A stretch of 64,000 nt of DNA from Leifsonia sp. Root4. GTDB lineage: Bacteria; Actinomycetota; Actinomycetes; Actinomycetales; Microbacteriaceae. The position numbers and the translations under genes were made by a program. The stretch covers positions 631,092 through 695,091 of the forward strand of contig NZ_LMDN01000001.1 of the NCBI RefSeq assembly GCF_001425085.1, read 5' to 3'. Within the stretch, counting starts at the first letter, position 1, and each line of letters opens with the position of its first letter. Shown one piece after another: positions 23,734-31,742 of this stretch. The notes beneath the pieces were generated by a model. It was not told the origin of the DNA, ran no database searches, and was given only the letters and a program-made list of their open reading frames with translations.

Positions 23734-23791
23734 TCGGCGACGCGGTTAGTCGGCGATGCGGCTATTCGGCAACGCGGTTATTCGGCAACGC
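23734..23791. repeat. 16-bp tandem repeat, about 3.6 copies, spanning the binding-protein stop
   Basis: Units close to TCGGCAACGCGGTTAT lie at 23734-23749, 23750-23765 and 23766-23781, with a 10-base partial copy at 23782-23791. The last units include the stop codon and final codons of the binding-protein gene (stop at 23778-23780). Confidence 0.85.
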
Positions 23792-25085
23792 TGAGGCCCT
23801 GTGCGGTGAGCGCGTCGACCGTCTTGGTCTGCGTCGCGGCGAGTGCGTCGGCGATCGTGCCGTCGCCGGCCCAGGCCTTGCCCAGTCCGTCGTTCAGGAA
23901 GCCGACGGTCTCCGGCATGTTCGGGCCCCAGGTCCAGCCGGTTGTGACGTTCGGGGAGGCCTCGGCGAAGACATCGAAGATCGCCTGGCCACCGAAGTAG
24001 TCGTCTCCCTCGGTGAGAACCGGGAGGCTGAGCAGCTCGGTCGCCGCCGGGTAGAGACCGGCCGTCGACACGAGGTTCGTGAAGGTGTCGGCATCCGTGC
24101 TCATGAAGTGCGCGAAGTCCCAGGCTGCCTCGGGGGTGGAGCAACCCTTCAGCACGGCGGTGCCAGAGCCGCCCACGTTGCCGACCTTGTCGTCTCCGGC
24201 CTCCCACTGCGGCATCGGCGCGACGGCCCACTTGCCCGCACCATCGGCGGCGCTGCCCTTGAGGATTCCGGCGATCCAGACGGCGCCGACGTGCGTGGCG
24301 ATGCTGCCGTCGCCGAGGCCGGCGTACCAGGACTGGTCCCACATCGGCGCGGGGCTGAGCAGGCCGCCGTCGACCATGCCCTGCCAGTAGCTCGCGACCT
24401 TCTGGGTCTCCGGGGAGTCGATCGACACCGTCCACGCGTCGCCGTCGACGCCGAACCACGGCGCCTCGGCCTGCCAGTTGAATCCGGCGTAGTCGTAGTC
24501 CATGTAGGTGGAGGAGATGTACTTATTCGGGTCGGCGGCGTGGATCTTCTCGCCGGCCGCCTTGTACTCGTCCCACGTGGTCGGGACGGCGATCCCGAGG
24601 CTGTCGAAGACCTCCTTGTTGTAGAACAGGGCCATCGGGCCCTGGTCGACTGGAGCGCCGTAGACCGCGTCACCGATGCTCATCGCCGACCAGCTGGCGG
24701 GGGTGAACTCGCCTTCGTTCGCGGTGGCGAACTCCGACACGTCTTCGAGAGCGCCCTGTGCGGCGAAGCTCGTGAGCGTCTCGTAACCGACCTGGGCGAG
24801 GCACGGCGCATTGCCGGCCGTCACCGAGTTGAGCATCTTCTCGTAGCCGCCCTTGGCTCCGGGGGCGACCTCTTCGAAGGTGACCGTGACATCACTCTGC
24901 GAGGCGTTGTACGCGTCCACCGCCTCGGCGTAGCCGGGGGCCCAGCCCCAGAAGGTCACTTCGGTGGGCGTGCCGCTGCTGGCGTCGCCGGTCGCGGCGG
25001 GGGCTGCACCGGCGCATGCGGTCAGCGCGAGGCCGAGCGTGACGACGCCGGCGAGGCCGGCTGAGCGGAATACGGACTTCTTCAC
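23778..25085 (-). CDS. Sugar-binding lipoprotein of ABC transporter (family 1 SBP)
   Basis: A 435-residue solute-binding lipoprotein. The signal peptide ends in a lipobox LTAC with the lipidated Cys at 24, followed by an Ala/Gly/Thr/Ser linker. The mature protein starts TEVTFWGWAPGYAEAV and has a typical hinge and Trp-rich ligand region (GWTWGPNMPETV near the end). The start is GTG at 25085, chosen from the AAAGGAG five bases upstream; an upstream in-frame ATG would put a non-signal extension before the signal peptide. The first gene of the GH35 operon, it sits directly behind a LacI-type operator and promoter. Ligand probably a beta-galactoside. Confidence 0.92.
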   Translation of the reverse strand: MKKSVFRSAGLAGVVTLGLALTACAGAAPAATGDASSGTPTEVTFWGWAPGYAEAVDAYNASQSDVTVTFEEVAPGAKGGYEKMLNSVTAGNAPCLAQVGYETLTSFAAQGALEDVSEFATANEGEFTPASWSAMSIGDAVYGAPVDQGPMALFYNKEVFDSLGIAVPTTWDEYKAAGEKIHAADPNKYISSTYMDYDYAGFNWQAEAPWFGVDGDAWTVSIDSPETQKVASYWQGMVDGGLLSPAPMWDQSWYAGLGDGSIATHVGAVWIAGILKGSAADGAGKWAVAPMPQWEAGDDKVGNVGGSGTAVLKGCSTPEAAWDFAHFMSTDADTFTNLVSTAGLYPAATELLSLPVLTEGDDYFGGQAIFDVFAEASPNVTTGWTWGPNMPETVGFLNDGLGKAWAGDGTIADALAATQTKTVDALTAQGLSVAE

Positions 25086-25119
25086 TGTCTCTCCTTTGAT
25101 CCAGAATGTGGCTGGGTCG

Positions 25120-25148
25120 ACTATGCCACACTTTGTTATCGGTAACAA
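25120..25148 (-). promoter_or_regulatory. Promoter of the GH35/ABC operon
   Basis: Read leftwards, TTGTTA (-35, 25143-25148) and CATAGT (-10, 25120-25125) are separated by 17 bases. The LacI-type operator covers the -35 box. The stretch from about 25130 to 25230 is clearly richer in A+T than its surroundings. Confidence 0.65.
25133..25148. promoter_or_regulatory. LacI-family operator 1
   Basis: TTGTTATCGGTAACAA is a 16-base inverted repeat with a central CG and a single mismatched pair, the standard form of a LacI/GalR-family site. It overlaps the -35 box of the GH35 operon, and the LacI gene is the divergent neighbour. Confidence 0.8.
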
Positions 25149-25213
25149 TTACGCCCTCGATTTTCTCCGCATTGCACCCAAAATTCCCGGCAATTCAGGC
25201 ATCTTTTCCACTA

Positions 25214-25225
25214 TGATCGTTATCA
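25214..25225. promoter_or_regulatory. Possible second LacI-type operator
   Basis: TGATCGTTATCA is a weaker inverted repeat sharing GTTATC with operator 1. It lies 68 bases in front of the lacI-type start, centred about 79 bases from operator 1, so it could serve autoregulation or looping. The match is weak. Confidence 0.4.
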
Positions 25226-25292
25226 ATCGTGACCGTGGCATCGCGCCACTGCCTCGTCAACGACATCACGTTCACTCGCAGGAGGGCAGCAC

Positions 25293-26324
25293 ATGAGCCA
25301 GCAGACCGCCACGGCCAGCGGCTCGCGCCCGCCGGGGATGACCGACGTCGCCGAGCTGGCCGGCGTCTCGGCGCAGACTGTCTCGCGGGTGCTGAGCGGG
25401 CATCCGAACGTCAAGGAGAAGACGAAAGTCGCGGTGCTCGCGGCCGTCGATCAGCTCGGCTACCGCCTCAACAGTGCTGCGCGCACCCTCTCGTCCGGCC
25501 GCAGCCGCACCATCGGCGTCGTGAGCCTGGCCACCGTCAACTACTCCGGCGCGGTGATGGCCTACGGCATCGAGAGCGCCGCGCGCGCCGCCGGCTACAC
25601 CGTGTCGACGGCGACGACGGCGTCCCTCGACGCACCTGCCATCGCCTCCGCCATGGCCCGGCTCGTCGAGCAAGCCGTCGAGGGCATCGTGTTGGCCGTG
25701 CCCGTGCTGAGCGCCAACGACGACGTCGAGGCACTCAGCCGTCGCATCCCCACGGTGACAATCGACGGCTCACGCACCGAGTCTGCCGAGGTCGTTGAAC
25801 TCGACCAGGTCGCCGCGGCCCGCCTTGCCACGGAGCATCTCCTCGAACTCGGCCACCAGACCGTGTGGCACCTGGCCGGCCCACTGGAGTGGCTCGACGC
25901 CGCCAGCCGCGCGCACGGTTGGCGCGAGACGCTCGAGAGTGCGGGCCGCTCCGTGCCGCCGGAGCTGCACGGCGATTGGTCGCCGGAATCCGGCTATCAG
26001 GCCGGCCTCCTGATCGGGCGGATGCCGGAGGTGACCGCGGTCTTCGTCGCCAGCGACGAGATGGCGTTCGGCGTGATCCGCGCGTTGCACGAGCTCGGCC
26101 GCCGCGTGCCGGAGGATGTCTCGATCGTCGGCTTCGACGACATCGCCCTGGCCGCATACTGCAGCCCGGCGTTGACGACGATCGCCCAGCCATTCGACGA
26201 GATCGGCCGTCGCGCCGTCGCCCACGTGCTCCGCCGCATCGATGACCCGAGCGCCGCGGCCGAACCGGAGTCGGTGTCGCCGCAGCTCGTCGTGCGTGGC
26301 AGCACCGCGCCGCCGGCCGCGTAG
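25293..26324 (+). CDS. LacI-family transcriptional regulator
   Basis: A 343-residue repressor with the N-terminal LacI helix-turn-helix (about 15-62; TDVAELAGVSAQTVSRVLSG and the hinge NSAARTLSSGRSRTIGVV) and a periplasmic-binding-like sugar domain ending in FDDIALAAYCSPALTTIAQP. It is divergent from the GH35 operon with operator dyads in between, so it should repress that operon and release it when a galactoside-derived inducer binds. AGGAGG precedes the ATG by about seven bases. Confidence 0.94.
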   Translation: MSQQTATASGSRPPGMTDVAELAGVSAQTVSRVLSGHPNVKEKTKVAVLAAVDQLGYRLNSAARTLSSGRSRTIGVVSLATVNYSGAVMAYGIESAARAAGYTVSTATTASLDAPAIASAMARLVEQAVEGIVLAVPVLSANDDVEALSRRIPTVTIDGSRTESAEVVELDQVAAARLATEHLLELGHQTVWHLAGPLEWLDAASRAHGWRETLESAGRSVPPELHGDWSPESGYQAGLLIGRMPEVTAVFVASDEMAFGVIRALHELGRRVPEDVSIVGFDDIALAAYCSPALTTIAQPFDEIGRRAVAHVLRRIDDPSAAAEPESVSPQLVVRGSTAPPAA

Positions 26325-26354
26325 CGCAGCGCCCGCCGCGCCGCCCGCCGGCAT

Positions 26355-26404
26355 CCGCCACAGCAAACGCAGGTTCCGCCCTACGACTGCGATTGTGGGG
26401 GCGG
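26355..26404. repeat. Imperfect palindrome next to the second DUF559 gene (3' side)
   Basis: Arms of 18 bases (26355-26372 and 26387-26404) match at 14 positions around a 14-base loop. The core, CAAACGCAGGTTCCGCCC on one side and ACTGCGATTGTG on the other, resembles the corresponding parts of the hairpin at 27454-27510 on the other side of the gene. It also lies between two convergent stops and may act as terminator. Confidence 0.6.
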
Positions 26405-27376
26405 TTACTGCGCTTTCTGGGGAAAGCGGGCCATGAGGTGCAGGTCCCGGACTCGCGCGGCCAGAACGGAATGCACCCGCGTGACAAATTCGTCTCGCAG
26501 AGGGCCCAGATCGTCGGCGGTGACGCGGATAACCCGCCAGCCGGCCGCTTCGAACATCTCGCGTCGGCGGATGTCTGCACGGAATTGTCGCTTGCTCTCG
26601 CGATGCCCGTCGCCCTCGTATTCCAGCACCACGCGGAGCTCGGGCCAGGCGAGATCGGGATGCAGGGTGATGGTCCCGCGTTCGACAAGAACGGGCAGCG
26701 CGACGACGGGCTCGGTGAAGTGTTCCTCCACGAGCAGTAGCCGAAGCGCCGTCTCGGGTGCCGAGTCGACGCCGGTGCGAGCCTGCTCCAGCGCCCAACG
26801 CAACTTCGCAACGCCGACGCGCGCGCCGTGTTCAGCAATGGCCGCGCTGAGCTCGTCCCGTGAGCACAGCGGCGCGTTCCGGCGAGAACCAGACAGCGGC
26901 AGCCCCGAGAGCACGTAATCTGCGACGGCGGTGAGCTCCTCACGGCTGAGCTCGGCCGCCAACTGGCACCACGTCGAAGCGGCATCCGTCACAGTGAAGC
27001 CGCCAGGCACATCGATCGTGCGAGTTCCTTTTGTGAGGCGGTGCCCGACGACTCCACGGCGCCGTGGCGGTTGCCGTGCGTCGAGAGTCCCGACGTGCAG
27101 CAGTCGGCCGGTTCTCAGTCTCAGCGGCAGCGGCATCCCGAGCAGAATGGCTGCCGTCGCCCCGCAGAACACCCGGCTGCCCACCAACAATGGCTCGAAA
27201 GCCACGCACAGTCCGCGAATGTCCCGCGTATCGATTCCAATACTGCGCACGCCGTGGAATGGAGCATCGATGTCCCTGCCGCGCAATCGTTTGTCGCTCA
27301 GCCCGTGCCATCCGATGTCCCGAACGCCGAACGCCGAACCACGCAGATGAGACGGAAGTGGGCTTGACGTTGGCAC
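26405..27376 (-). CDS. DUF559 (Vsr/PD-(D/E)XK-like) protein
   Basis: A 323-residue protein. The C-terminal domain (about 205-300) has the DUF559 nuclease-like pattern E208, D241 in LHPDLAWPE, and 252-EYE-254 followed by GDGH and an Arg-rich helix, then GWRVIRVTADDL. All acidic positions of a PD-(D/E)XK core are kept, unlike the Q-x-D of the protein at 14426. The N-terminal 200 residues resemble the AbiEi-associated region (LRGRDIDAPFHGVRS). There is no partner toxin or methylase gene. It lies between two related palindromes and its base composition looks slightly less GC-rich than its neighbours. Function unknown. Confidence 0.75.
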   Translation of the reverse strand: MPTSSPLPSHLRGSAFGVRDIGWHGLSDKRLRGRDIDAPFHGVRSIGIDTRDIRGLCVAFEPLLVGSRVFCGATAAILLGMPLPLRLRTGRLLHVGTLDARQPPRRRGVVGHRLTKGTRTIDVPGGFTVTDAASTWCQLAAELSREELTAVADYVLSGLPLSGSRRNAPLCSRDELSAAIAEHGARVGVAKLRWALEQARTGVDSAPETALRLLLVEEHFTEPVVALPVLVERGTITLHPDLAWPELRVVLEYEGDGHRESKRQFRADIRRREMFEAAGWRVIRVTADDLGPLRDEFVTRVHSVLAARVRDLHLMARFPQKAQ

Positions 27377-27453
27377 GCGCCCATCGTGACGGATTCGCCA
27401 CGCTCGTGCGAAAGTTATCCACAGGAGGGCCTGTGGGCGCGTCGACGACGCGC

Positions 27454-27510
27454 AACAAGCGCAGTTCTCGCCCCGATTGGCAGCGCGGAGGGGCGAGAAC
27501 TGCGCTTGTT
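27454..27510. repeat. 57-bp hairpin between ABC exporter and second DUF559 gene
   Basis: A perfect 21-bp inverted repeat (27454-27474 with 27490-27510) with a 15-base loop. It starts eight bases beyond the ABC exporter stop, so it can terminate that operon, but the stem is longer than usual and has no T-run. Its arm CAAGCGCAGTTCTCGCCCC resembles the palindrome at 26355-26404. Confidence 0.8.
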
Positions 27511-27518
27511 CCAGGCCG

Positions 27519-29336
27519 CTAGACCAGCGAGTCGCGCCAGGCGGCGTGCAGCTGCGCGAAGCGGCCGGTGCCCGCGATGAGCTGCTCCGGCGTGCCGTCC
27601 TCGACGATGCGGCCGTGCTCCATCACCAAAACCCTGTCGGCGATCGACACCGTCGAGAGACGGTGCGCGATGATCACAGCCGTGCGATCGGCGAGCAGGG
27701 TCTGCAGCGCCTCCTGCACCAAACGCTCGCTCGGGATGTCGAGCGAACTCGTGGCCTCGTCGAGGATCAGCACGGCCGGATTCGCCAGGAAGGCGCGGGC
27801 GAAGGAGATCAGCTGGCGCTGACCGGCGCTGACCCTGCCGCCTCGCTTGTTCACATCGCTGTCGTAACCGTTCGGCAACGACTCGATGAAGTCATGGGCT
27901 CCGACGGCACGGGCCGCCGCCTTGATCTCATCGAGCGTGGCATCCGGCTTGCCGATCGCGATGTTGTCTGCGACCGTTCCGGAGAACAGGTACGCCTCCT
28001 GCGTGACCATCACGATGGCGCGGCGCAGGTCCTTCGGGTGGAGGTCGCGCAGATCGACGCCGTCGAGGCTGACCCTGCCTTCGCTCGGGTCGTAGAAGCG
28101 CGAGATGAGCTTGGCCAGCGTCGTCTTGCCCGCACCCGTCGAGCCGACAAGGGCGATGGTCTGCCCGGCCGGTATCTCGAGATCGAATTCGGGCAGGATG
28201 TCGCGATCCTTCGTGTACGCGAAGCGCACACCGTCAAAGCGCACCGTGCCATTCGCATTCCACAGGTCGACCGGTTTCACCGGGTCGGGAACGCTCGGCT
28301 GTTCCTCAAGCACGCCCGAGATCTTCTCGAGAGCGCTCGAGGCCGACTGGTAGCCGTTGTAGAACATCGCCATGTCCTCCATCGGGTCGAAGAAGCGCTT
28401 GGTGTACAGCACGGCAGCGAGCAGCACGCCGACCTCGAGGCTGCCGTCGACGACGCGGAAGCCACCCCAGAGCAGGGTGACGGCGACCGCCGTGTTGCCG
28501 ATCAACGCCAGGCCCGGGTTGAACACGGCGAAGAGGCCGAGCACCTTGGCGTTCACGTTGCGGTAGTCCTCGACGAGGTTGCCGAACTCGTCTTCGTTGC
28601 GCTTCTCCTTGCGGAAGGCCTTGACCGCACGGATGCCGGTCATGGTCTCGACGAATTGCACGATGAGTTTTGCGGATGCCACGCGCGAGCGCCGGAACTG
28701 GGTCTGCGAGCGCAACTGGAACCAGCGGGTCAGGATCCCCAGTGGGATCAGCGAGGCGAGCAGCACGAGGCCGGACGGAGCGTCCAGGATCAGCAGCATC
28801 ACGGCGGTGAACACCATGTACATGAGGCCGCGCACGAGCAGGGTGAGACCCTCATCCAACAGCTCGCGGATCGCATCGAGGTCGCTGGTCTGACGGGAGA
28901 TGATGCGACCGGAGGTGTAGGACTCGTGGAACTCCAGACTCAGCCGCTGCGTGTGCAGGAACACCCGCGTGCGCAGGTCGATGAGCACCGCCTGGCTGAT
29001 CCTGGCCGACAGCCTGATGTAGCTGGCGATCAGGACACCACCGATGAGGCCGGTGAACAGGTAGGCGAGACCGGCGAAGGCGACGGGGAACCAGTTCTGG
29101 TCGATGAGCGCTGGAATACCCTGATCGATGCCGTAGGCGATGAGTGCCGGCCCGGCGACCTGGGCGGCCGAGGACACGACGATTGCGGCCGCGGTGACCC
29201 ACAGCTTGGCGTGCAGGGGCTTCAGCAGTGAGCCGAGCAACGCCCGCGAGCGGGCACGGATCTGCTTGGACTCGGCCTTGCTGTACTCGTTGCGTTCCTC
29301 GCCTTGGACTCCACTGACTGATGTCTGGTCGCTCAT
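27519..29336 (-). CDS. ABC exporter half-transporter, subunit with canonical ATP site
   Basis: A 605-residue fusion of a six-helix export membrane domain (about 40-330) and an ATPase domain (about 360-600). Walker A is GSTGAGKTT, the signature is VSAGQRQ, Walker B with catalytic Glu is [12 protein letters not shown], and the H-loop is IAHRLST. Its start overlaps the stop of a second half-transporter by four bases, so the two should form a heterodimer of the TmrAB/LmrCD/BmrCD kind, which export drugs, peptides or lipids. The substrate is not evident. Confidence 0.92.
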   Translation of the reverse strand: MSDQTSVSGVQGEERNEYSKAESKQIRARSRALLGSLLKPLHAKLWVTAAAIVVSSAAQVAGPALIAYGIDQGIPALIDQNWFPVAFAGLAYLFTGLIGGVLIASYIRLSARISQAVLIDLRTRVFLHTQRLSLEFHESYTSGRIISRQTSDLDAIRELLDEGLTLLVRGLMYMVFTAVMLLILDAPSGLVLLASLIPLGILTRWFQLRSQTQFRRSRVASAKLIVQFVETMTGIRAVKAFRKEKRNEDEFGNLVEDYRNVNAKVLGLFAVFNPGLALIGNTAVAVTLLWGGFRVVDGSLEVGVLLAAVLYTKRFFDPMEDMAMFYNGYQSASSALEKISGVLEEQPSVPDPVKPVDLWNANGTVRFDGVRFAYTKDRDILPEFDLEIPAGQTIALVGSTGAGKTTLAKLISRFYDPSEGRVSLDGVDLRDLHPKDLRRAIVMVTQEAYLFSGTVADNIAIGKPDATLDEIKAAARAVGAHDFIESLPNGYDSDVNKRGGRVSAGQRQLISFARAFLANPAVLILDEATSSLDIPSERLVQEALQTLLADRTAVIIAHRLSTVSIADRVLVMEHGRIVEDGTPEQLIAGTGRFAQLHAAWRDSLV

Positions 29337-31303
29337 CGTGCCGCCTCCTCTCGCGTTGCGCGCTCTGCGCGGGTCTCCGCCGCCTCTTCGGCGACGATCG
29401 TCAGCTCTCGCTCGATCGCGCGGTCCACGTCCGGATCGGGCTCACGATCGTCGACGACCCCGGTCATGCGCGCGTCCTCCTCGAGGCTCGTGATCACGAA
29501 ACGGTAGTGGTCGCTCGTGCGCAGGAGCTCCGAGTGGGTTCCGACCGCCGTGATGCGGCCGTCCTCCAGGAGAGCCACCCGATCGGCGAGCATCACCGTC
29601 GACGGGCGGTGCGCGACGATGAGTGCCGTCGTCGAGGCGAGCACGTCGCGCAGTGCAGCCTCAACGCGCGCCTCGGTTGTGACGTCGAGCGCCGAGAGCG
29701 GGTCATCGAGCACGAGAACGGCCGGCTTGGCCGCGACGGCCCTCGCCAGCGCCAGGCGCTGCCGCTGTCCACCGGAGAGGCTCATGCCCTCCTCGCCGAC
29801 GCGGGTGTCCAGGCCCTCCGGCAGGTCGTAGGCGAAAGCGGCTTGGGCGATCGCGAGTGCCTGTTCCAGCACCCGCTCGGCCTCGGCCACCACGGTCGGG
29901 TCATCGCCGGCGAGTTCCGGGCGGCCGAGCAGCACGTTCTCGCGCACCGAGGCGCTGAAGAGCGTGGCATCCTCGAACGCCATCGCGATGTGGGTACGCA
30001 GCTCCTCGCGCTTGAACGCCCGCACGTCGACGCCGTCGAGCGTGACCGAGCCGCCCGTGACGTCGTAGAGGCGGGTCGTGAGCGCCGTCATGGTGGTCTT
30101 GCCGCAGCCGGTGAGACCGACGAGCGCCATCGTCTCTCCCGGCGTGAGCACGAGGTCGACGCCGTCGAGCAGATCGCCGAAGCGCTCGGGCGAGTCCTGG
30201 TAGCGGAAGTGCACATCGGTGAACGCGAGTTCGCCGCGAGGGCGATCCAGCCGCTGCGGCTCGTCCGGGTCGACGATGGTGTTCTCGCTGTCGAGGATGT
30301 CGAAGAAGCGGTCTGTCGCCGTGCGGGCATCGAGCGCGAACGCGAGCATGAATCCGATCGACTCGATCGGCCACGCCAGCACGGTGGCCGTCGCGAAGAA
30401 TGCGACCAACTCACCGACGCTGAGCTGCCCCTGTGCGGCAAGCCAGATGCCGACGACCAGGCAGATCGAGAGCCCGATCGCGGGCACGACCATGATCCAC
30501 ACCCAGATGCTCGCGTCGAGCTTCGCCTTGGCGATCTCGGTGTTGCGCAGCGATTCGGCCTGGCTGCGGAAGTTCGACAGGGCGTGCTTGCCGCGACCGA
30601 ATGCCTTGAGCACGCGGATGCCGTGCACCGACTCCTCCACGGCGGTGGCGAGGTCGCCGGCCTGATCCTGGCTCAGGCGGGACTTCTCGGAATAGCGCCC
30701 CTCGAAGCGGTATCCGGCCCACCAGAGCGGAAGCGAGCAGACCAGGAAGATGAGTCCCAGCAACCAGTTCATCGACATCAGGATGCCGACGCCGACGATG
30801 ATCACGAGCAGGTTGACGATCGTCAGCACGAGGCCGAAGGAGAGCCACCGGCGGATGAGTCCGAGGTCGCTGACGGCGCGAGAGAGCAGCTGCCCGCTCG
30901 GCCACTTGTCGTGGAAGTTCACCGGGAGGTCTTGCAGCTTCGCGAAGAGGGCGTTGCGCATGCGCGCCTCCACCCGCGTTCCCGGGCCGACGACGAGCCA
31001 GCGGCGCAGGCCGTAGAGCAGCGCCTCGATGGCGCCGAGCACGAAGACGAGCACGGTGAGTGGAACGACGGCCGCGGCATCCTTGTCGGCCAGCGGACCG
31101 TCGACGATCTGTTGCAGAACCTGCGGGATGGTCAGCGCGATGAGCTGCGCGACGAGCGCGGCGAGCATGCTGCCGACGAAGGCGGGCATGGCGGGACCGA
31201 CGTAGGCGCGTAGGCGCCAGAGCGTGCGCAGGGTGCCGAGCCGGGGTGCGGCGTCGTCGCCGTGCTGCGTGGGCGGGTGCTGGTGTTCAGCGGTTGAAGA
31301 CAA
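29333..31303 (-). CDS. ABC exporter half-transporter, subunit with degenerate ATP site
   Basis: A 656-residue exporter half with six membrane helices (about 40-330) and an ATPase domain. Walker A is GLTGCGKTT, the signature is canonical LSGGQRQ, but Walker B reads [12 protein letters not shown], with Asp where the catalytic Glu should be. That asymmetry (one canonical and one slow site) is known from heterodimeric exporters. The protein has an extra charged C-terminal tail of about 50 residues rich in Glu and Arg. The 170 bases before the start follow a short ORF that may be a regulatory leader peptide. Confidence 0.92.
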   Translation of the reverse strand: MSSTAEHQHPPTQHGDDAAPRLGTLRTLWRLRAYVGPAMPAFVGSMLAALVAQLIALTIPQVLQQIVDGPLADKDAAAVVPLTVLVFVLGAIEALLYGLRRWLVVGPGTRVEARMRNALFAKLQDLPVNFHDKWPSGQLLSRAVSDLGLIRRWLSFGLVLTIVNLLVIIVGVGILMSMNWLLGLIFLVCSLPLWWAGYRFEGRYSEKSRLSQDQAGDLATAVEESVHGIRVLKAFGRGKHALSNFRSQAESLRNTEIAKAKLDASIWVWIMVVPAIGLSICLVVGIWLAAQGQLSVGELVAFFATATVLAWPIESIGFMLAFALDARTATDRFFDILDSENTIVDPDEPQRLDRPRGELAFTDVHFRYQDSPERFGDLLDGVDLVLTPGETMALVGLTGCGKTTMTALTTRLYDVTGGSVTLDGVDVRAFKREELRTHIAMAFEDATLFSASVRENVLLGRPELAGDDPTVVAEAERVLEQALAIAQAAFAYDLPEGLDTRVGEEGMSLSGGQRQRLALARAVAAKPAVLVLDDPLSALDVTTEARVEAALRDVLASTTALIVAHRPSTVMLADRVALLEDGRITAVGTHSELLRTSDHYRFVITSLEEDARMTGVVDDREPDPDVDRAIERELTIVAEEAAETRAERATREEAAR

Positions 31304-31472
31304 GGTGGTTCCCCAGAGTGTGAGTGGCAGAAAGGCCGCGATCTCGCGGGCTCAGATCCGGCTCGCTCGCGCCATCGAACGCAGGGCGATCGAGAGAAGA
31401 CGAGGCGGTCTCGTAGTGATGGATGGGCAGAGCGCCAGATGCGATCTGCGGGCAGCGCGTGTGCGGCGCGGC

Positions 31473-31574
31473 CTAGCGCGCCGGAAGAAAGACGCGGGCG
31501 GAGAGCGGGGACGCGGCACGGGCAGCGCTACCCACATAACGGCTCTGAACCGTGGTGTGTGCTGTCTGTGTCAT
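31473..31574 (-). CDS. Putative 33-residue leader peptide upstream of the ABC exporter
   Basis: A short frame starts at an ATG with a near-ideal AGGAGG five bases upstream and ends at TAG after 33 codons. The peptide is polar and Ala/Ser/Arg-rich (begins MTQTAHTTVQSRYVGSAARA), without a signal peptide or membrane segment. It lies 169 bases before the exporter gene in the same direction, and the intervening RNA has several short inverted repeats (for example CCGCGATCTCGCGG at 31336-31349 and CAGATGCGATCTG at 31436-31448). A translated upstream ORF before a drug-type exporter suggests ribosome-dependent control. This is inferred from position and ribosome-binding strength only. Confidence 0.5.
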   Translation of the reverse strand: MTQTAHTTVQSRYVGSAARAASPLSARVFLPAR

Positions 31575-31742
31575 TGCATCCTCCTGGCGCGTCGTTGTCA
31601 TCTGGTGCTGCGTGTCATCCGGTGCCGCGAACGAGTGGAACGGATCCGTTCGGCGCACAGCCTTACAGACTATGGGTAGATCGACGCCCCGCGCAAGCAC
31701 CAGTCTCGCTATACGCTGGACGGCGAGTGCGAAGGAGTACGG
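31575..31742. other. Divergent promoter region between ABC exporter and FtsX-type operon
   Basis: This segment drives genes in both directions. For the rightward operon I see TATACG at 31710-31715 as a possible -10 and GAAGGAG five bases before the ATG at 31743. No gene is recognised in it. Sequence between about 31640 and 31690 is locally richer in A+T. Confidence 0.4.

Noticed and set aside
27454..27510. Plain intrinsic terminator as the only explanation of this hairpin
   Set aside because: It may well terminate the exporter operon, but the 21-bp stem, absence of a T-run and similarity to the palindrome at 26355-26404 made me list it as a repeat.
27477..31213. Long plus-strand open frames (584 and 630 codons) opposite the ABC exporters
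   Set aside because: They mirror the ABC exporter genes, have biased acidic/Arg composition and no recognisable motif.
31304..31472. Riboswitch in the leader of the ABC exporter
   Set aside because: No arrangement of conserved loops of a known riboswitch class was recognised; only short local dyads are visible.
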